NCBI GenBank assembly: GCA_037131145.1
Contig: JBAXRP010000004.1
Span: forward strand, 1-57,008
DNA length: 57,008 nucleotides
Direction of reading: 5' to 3'
DNA from: CAIVAT01 sp037131145
GTDB taxonomy: Bacteria; Bacteroidota; Bacteroidia; Bacteroidales; FEN-979
The translations under genes and the position numbers were made by a program. A model generated the notes under the pieces. It saw nothing but the letters and a program-made list of their open reading frames with translations. It was not told the DNA's origin and made no database searches. Positions 53,176 to 57,008 of this stretch are shown here, one piece after another (the first letter of the stretch is position 1; the number at the start of each line of letters is the position of its first letter).

Positions 53176-55701
53176 ATGTTGTCAAAAATCATCAGAACTT
53201 GCTTTTTCATTACGGTTTTTTTTTCCATCACCGGCGTTGGTCAGGATCTTAATATTTTCGATCTCAACGGTAATTGGAAGTTCCGCAGGGCAGGCTCAAA
53301 GGAATGGATGCCTGCGAAGGTTCCGGGGGTTGTGCACCTCGACCTGATGCGGAACAATGTTATTCCCGATCCATATCTGAGGGATAATGAATCAAAACTT
53401 CAATGGATTGGGGAAGTTGGATGGGAATATATGAAAACTTTCAACTATGCTGAGGAAAAGTTTGCGTGGCGTCATATCGGCTTGGTTTGTAAAGGGCTCG
53501 ACACTTATGCCAATGTTTATCTAAATGATTCACTGATACTTGTTGCCGACAATATGTTCCGAGAATGGTTTGTGGAAATCAAGCAGATTCTTCACATCGG
53601 CGAGAATACCTTACGCATTCAGTTTCCGGCAGTCGTACCTCAGATGAAAAGCGTTTATGATACGCTTCCGCATAAACTTCCAGGCGACGAAAAAGTTGTT
53701 TGCAGAAAGGCAGCCTGTAATTTTGGCTGGGATTGGGGTCCAACACTTGTCACCAGCGGCATCTGGCGTCCGATATTCATCCGTGAATGGAATGCGGTGA
53801 ATCTGCTGGGAGTTCAATTTATTCAGAAAAAACTTACCGATTCAATCGCCACAATTTCCGCCCAGGTAACAATGTTTGCCGAACTTGACGACTCGGCGCA
53901 GATTCGCTTCTTTATTGATTCCACCGAAGTATTCCGCGAGTCGGTAATTTTGAACCAGGGACCAAATGTTGTTCGCGGCGATATTTCCATACGTAAACCA
54001 AAGCGCTGGTGGCCTAATGGTATGGGTTTTCCGAATCTCTATAATTTCGGATATGAGGTTTGGTTCAATGGGGAAATAGTTGGTCGCGGACGACAGAAAA
54101 TCGGTTTACGCACTATTGAACTTGTTCAGGAAAAGGATTCTCTCGGCAAATCATTTTATTTCAAAGTGAATGACCAACCCGTTTTTATCAAGGGAGCCAA
54201 CTATATTCCGCAGGATAACTTTTTACCCCGTGTGAAGGATTCTACTTACAAAGCTCTCATCAGCGATGTTAAACAGTCCAATATGAATATGTTGCGCGTT
54301 TGGGGAGGAGGTATTTACGAGAACGATATTTTTTACGACCTGTGCGATGAGAATGGGATAATGGTGTGGCAGGATTTCATGTTTGCCAACTCCATGTATC
54401 CCGGAAGCAAAGAATTTTTTGATAACGCGAGGGCGGAAGCGGTGCAGAACATCGTCAGGCTCAGACGTCATCCCTGCATTGCCTTGTGGTGCGGCAATAA
54501 TGAGATTGATGAAGGATGGAAAAACTGGGGCTGGCAAAAACAATATGGTTACACACCCGAAGATTCGTCCGAAATTTACCGCGATTACCGCATGCTATTT
54601 ACCGTTATCCTCCCCAACAGTGTAAAACGGTTTGACACGGCGCGCGCTTATATCCCAACTTCGCCGCTCCATGGCTGGGGCCGACCCGAAAGTATGACTG
54701 AAGGCGATTCTCATTATTGGGGCGTGTGGTGGGGTAAAGAACCGCTAACTACATACAGTAAAAAGGTGGGGCGATTTATGTCGGAATATGGTTTCCAGGG
54801 TTTTCCTGATCTTACTACAATCAAAAAATTTACCAATCCCGAAGACCGTACACTCGGTTCGGTTGTAATGAAGGCTCATCAGAAACATCCAGTAGGCTTT
54901 GAAACCATTGACGAACACCTGCTTCGCGATTACCGGAAACCAAAGGATTTTGAGTCCTACGTTTATGTAAGTCAGTTGCTGCAAGCAAAAGGCATTATTT
55001 CGGCAATAGAGGCGCATCGCAGGGCAAAACCCTATTGCATGGGAACAATGTTCTGGCAGTTGAACGATTGCTGGCCAGTAGTTTCATGGTCGTCGCGCGA
55101 TTATTACGGAAAAAAGAAGGCTCTCGCGTATGCCCTTCCTGCGGCTTATAGTCAATTTCTTATTTCTCCGGTAGTTGAGGATGGCAGAATAAAGGTATAT
55201 ATATCTTCTGATGACCCGCAACCGTTTGCCGGCGTTATGACCGTCAAGCTAATTGATTTTCATGGTAATATGTATTCCGATGAAGGATTTAATGTCGAGA
55301 TTCCCGGAAACACTTCACTGGTATATTATGATACCGCCCAAACCGCCCTGCTTGGAAAACTGAATCCCGCCGAAGTGTTTTTACTTGTCACTTACAAGAG
55401 CAAAATGTTTTGGGAAAAATCGGTGAATCTTCTCTATTTTGTCGCTCCCAAGGATCTTCAGCTTCCGGTTCCGGAAATTTCAAAAAAGGTTACCGCTTCG
55501 CCAACTGGTTATAAAATTAAGCTTTCTAGCGAAAAACTGGTGAAAAATCTATTTCTTTCAACTTCAGTTCCGGGCGATTTTTCCAACAATTATTTCGATC
55601 TGCTTCCGGGTGAAACTGTGGATATAGAATTTGTCACACGGAAAAAAGATCCGAAGTTGGAGGAGAAGATCATGGTTAGAAGTTTAGTGGATACCTATTA
55701 G
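53176..55701 (+). CDS. Beta-mannosidase, glycoside hydrolase family 2
   Basis: This 841-residue enzyme removes beta-linked mannose from manno-oligosaccharides or N-glycan cores. It has a signal peptide (about 1-23), a jelly-roll domain opening with FDLNGNWKFRRAGSKEWMPA, a beta-sandwich (about 190-300) and a TIM barrel with the acid/base Glu443 (WCGNNEIDEGW) and nucleophile Glu537 (FMSEYGFQGFPD). The CNFGWDWGP and KGANYIPQDNF segments are typical of GH2 beta-mannosidases rather than beta-galactosidases. Export to the periplasm fits breakdown of imported oligosaccharides. GTG at 53170 is a weaker alternative start. Confidence 0.92.
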   Translation: MLSKIIRTCFFITVFFSITGVGQDLNIFDLNGNWKFRRAGSKEWMPAKVPGVVHLDLMRNNVIPDPYLRDNESKLQWIGEVGWEYMKTFNYAEEKFAWRHIGLVCKGLDTYANVYLNDSLILVADNMFREWFVEIKQILHIGENTLRIQFPAVVPQMKSVYDTLPHKLPGDEKVVCRKAACNFGWDWGPTLVTSGIWRPIFIREWNAVNLLGVQFIQKKLTDSIATISAQVTMFAELDDSAQIRFFIDSTEVFRESVILNQGPNVVRGDISIRKPKRWWPNGMGFPNLYNFGYEVWFNGEIVGRGRQKIGLRTIELVQEKDSLGKSFYFKVNDQPVFIKGANYIPQDNFLPRVKDSTYKALISDVKQSNMNMLRVWGGGIYENDIFYDLCDENGIMVWQDFMFANSMYPGSKEFFDNARAEAVQNIVRLRRHPCIALWCGNNEIDEGWKNWGWQKQYGYTPEDSSEIYRDYRMLFTVILPNSVKRFDTARAYIPTSPLHGWGRPESMTEGDSHYWGVWWGKEPLTTYSKKVGRFMSEYGFQGFPDLTTIKKFTNPEDRTLGSVVMKAHQKHPVGFETIDEHLLRDYRKPKDFESYVYVSQLLQAKGIISAIEAHRRAKPYCMGTMFWQLNDCWPVVSWSSRDYYGKKKALAYALPAAYSQFLISPVVEDGRIKVYISSDDPQPFAGVMTVKLIDFHGNMYSDEGFNVEIPGNTSLVYYDTAQTALLGKLNPAEVFLLVTYKSKMFWEKSVNLLYFVAPKDLQLPVPEISKKVTASPTGYKIKLSSEKLVKNLFLSTSVPGDFSNNYFDLLPGETVDIEFVTRKKDPKLEEKIMVRSLVDTY

Positions 55702-55796
55702 CGTCAATGCCAAGGTTCAATAAATGAAAAAAAATTATGCTGCTTATCTGCTGAGGTCAAGTGGTAAATAAGTTTGGATATAGCAAATATTATGAA

Positions 55797-56015
55797 TAAT
55801 CATATCACCCCTTCGGGGTTTAAAACGGGTTTTTCAATTCTTTCTATAATCATGTCACTCCTTCGGGGTTAAAAAAAACTTCGATTATATAAAATGTTGA
55901 TTGGTTGCCAAATCCCGAAGGGATGATACGATTATAGATTGAAAAGATTGGTTTTGAAACAGAATCCCGAAGGGATGACATGATTATAGATTGAAAAGAT
56001 TGGTTTTGCAATCAA
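55797..56015. repeat. Palindromic repeat units upstream of rsmE, in both orientations
   Basis: Two units in one orientation (tcacYccttcggggtt, 55803-55820 and 55855-55870) are followed by units in the other (atcccgaagggatgaYa, 55911-55928 and 55973-55980) with attatagattgaaaagattggtttt text, the latter spaced 52 bases apart (55931, 55983). The family is the same as the array after rsmE. The roughly 335-base gap holds no gene. Confidence 0.85.
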
Positions 56016-56037
56016 ATCCTTTGAGAAAACAGAAATT

Positions 56038-56748
56038 ATGCAACTATTCTATGTTACACATCTGAAAGAAGATACCTGTTTACTAGGGGAAGAGGAATCA
56101 TGGCACAGCGTGAAGGTTCTTCGACTTCGAGAAGGCGATGAAGTGAATCTGACGGATGGTCAGGGATGGTTTTACAAGGGAAAGATGGTGAAAATTCATC
56201 CTAAGGCAAGCATGGTTGAAATAACAGGGCGCACCTTCAAACCCCGTAATGCCCGAGAGTTACACATTGCCATAGCGCCAACAAAAAACCTCGACCGCTT
56301 TGAGTGGTTTCTTGAAAAAGCTACTGAAATAGGCATAGATGAAATCACGCCGTTAATCTGTGCCCATTCGGAGCGCGAAAGCCTTAAAATGCCACGATTG
56401 GAAAAAGTTCTAATCTCTGCTATGAAACAATCTTTGAAATCATGGTTACCTTTATTGCATAATCCGATAAAATTTTGTGATTTTATCAACCTCGGCATTC
56501 AGGGAATGAAACTGATAGCATATTGTGAAACCGGGCATGAATCGGCATTAAATAAGATTTATCAACCTGATTCTGAAGCAACCATACTGATCGGACCAGA
56601 AGGCGACTTCTCGAAACCGGAAGTGGAACTTGCAATTAAAAATGGGTTTATCCCGGTAAGTCTTGGAAATTCCCGGCTACGGACTGAAACGGCTGGGATT
56701 GTGGCATGCGCTACAATTGGTATATTAAATGGCGGAATAGCGAAATAG
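56038..56748 (+). CDS. rsmE: 16S rRNA (uracil-1498-N3)-methyltransferase
   Basis: RsmE methylates U1498 of 16S rRNA. The 236-residue protein has an N-terminal PUA-like part (HSVKVLRLREGDEVNLTDGQG) and a SPOUT methyltransferase domain with AIAPTKNLDRFEWFLEKATE, IGIDEITPLICAHSERES and the knot signature TILIGPEGDFSKPEVELAI followed by SLGNSRLRTETAG. The usual GPEGG reads GPEGD here. Repeat arrays of one family stand on both sides, so the gene is isolated from any operon. Confidence 0.95.
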   Translation: MQLFYVTHLKEDTCLLGEEESWHSVKVLRLREGDEVNLTDGQGWFYKGKMVKIHPKASMVEITGRTFKPRNARELHIAIAPTKNLDRFEWFLEKATEIGIDEITPLICAHSERESLKMPRLEKVLISAMKQSLKSWLPLLHNPIKFCDFINLGIQGMKLIAYCETGHESALNKIYQPDSEATILIGPEGDFSKPEVELAIKNGFIPVSLGNSRLRTETAGIVACATIGILNGGIAK

Positions 56749-57008
56749 ATTGAAAAGATTGGACTTGCAACAGAATCCCGAAAGGATGACATGATTATAG
56801 ATTGAAAAGATTGGTTTCGCAACAGAATCCCGAAGGGATGACAGGATTGTAGATTGAAAAGATTGATTTTGCAACAGAATCCCGAAGGGATGACATGATT
56901 ATAGATTGAAAAGATTGATTTTGCAACAGAATCCCGAAGGGATGACAGGATTGTAGATTGAAAAGATTGATTTTGCAACAGAATCCCGAAGGGATGACAT
57001 GATTATAG
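56742..57008 (+). repeat. 52-bp tandem repeat array with 104-bp higher-order period
   Basis: Units begin at 56742, 56794, 56846, 56898, 56950 and 57002, exactly 52 bases apart, and run off the window. Each contains the palindrome atcccgaagggat. Two unit types alternate (attatag...gacagg and attgtag...gacatg), and 56846-56949 is repeated exactly from 56950 to the window edge. The first unit is the most divergent and overlaps the rsmE stop. Confidence 0.95.

Noticed and set aside
56562..56978. 138-residue minus-strand frame with repeated IPSFGILL-like text
   Set aside because: It is the translation of the 52-bp repeat array and the antisense of rsmE. The repeat length is not a multiple of 3, so the similar peptides merely reflect three-frame reading.
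56742..57008. Regular 52-bp periodicity resembling a CRISPR array
   Set aside because: The whole 52-bp unit is repeated, with no variable spacers, and no cas genes are nearby. It is a tandem repeat.

Overview
The window comes from a member of the Bacteroidota, most likely an uncultured, anaerobic or microaerobic Bacteroidales-like lineage. The evidence is a SusD-type lipoprotein, three TonB-dependent/carboxypeptidase-regulatory outer-membrane proteins, HmuY/HmuR heme genes, type IX secretion (T9SS) C-terminal sorting tails, a short 287-residue primary sigma factor of the Bacteroidota form, a ceramide/sphingolipid locus, an indolepyruvate:ferredoxin oxidoreductase, and repeated TAnnTTTG promoter boxes with almost no Shine-Dalgarno sequences. 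No rRNA, tRNA or intact transposase was seen.

Layout. 1-1.7 kb: SusD lipoprotein ending a glycan-uptake operon whose SusC lies outside. 1.8-6.2 kb: ceramide synthesis set (reductase-like SDR, acyltransferase, serine palmitoyltransferase), interrupted by palindromic repeats and a DUF433 antitoxin with a decayed toxin. 6.2-8.4 kb: iorB-iorA. 8.5-12.7 kb: TonB receptor, deoC, a membrane protein and a lipocalin-like lipoprotein in one operon. 12.7-16 kb: recQ, an OmpH/Skp-like protein and a DUF4296 lipoprotein. 16-26 kb: kdsD, a T9SS-exported cupredoxin-like protein without its copper ligands, a DUF5686 barrel protein, an aspartase-family enzyme carrying a coding 8-bp tandem repeat, and a large secreted BNR/PKD protein. 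26-27 kb: C-terminal transketolase half without its partner. 27-31.5 kb: heme-uptake cluster hmuY-hmuR-hmuY with an orphan T9SS tail. 32-34.5 kb: htrA-rpoD, translationally coupled. 34.6-37 kb: a secreted EEP-fold enzyme, a hairpin element resembling a MITE, a YceI protein and an OB-fold protein.

37.4-46 kb is the most coherent system: cheW-cheR(TPR)-cheW-mcp-cheA(REC)-cheB followed by a receiver-histidine kinase. Its composition matches the Pseudomonas Wsp surface-sensing system, but the diguanylate cyclase output WspR is replaced by a receiver-kinase, and the receptor has no recognisable HAMP domain. Directly after it (46.1-47.4 kb) is a small cassette: an AbiD/F-family HEPN protein with its own promoter and a structured leader RNA, bracketed by near-identical 23-bp direct repeats that match the leader of the next gene. 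This looks like a defence module inserted or duplicated at that site.

47.4-55.7 kb: an outer-membrane barrel, an M64 metallopeptidase, galM, ppk2, galK and a GH2 beta-mannosidase, suggesting uptake and breakdown of galactose/mannose glycans. 55.8-57 kb: rsmE enclosed by a 52-bp palindrome-containing repeat family that becomes a tandem array with a 104-bp higher-order period at the window edge.

Several start codons were moved inward from the longest reading frame where a promoter box, signal peptide or ribosome-binding site decided the matter. All functional calls come from reading the sequence; none was checked by database search.
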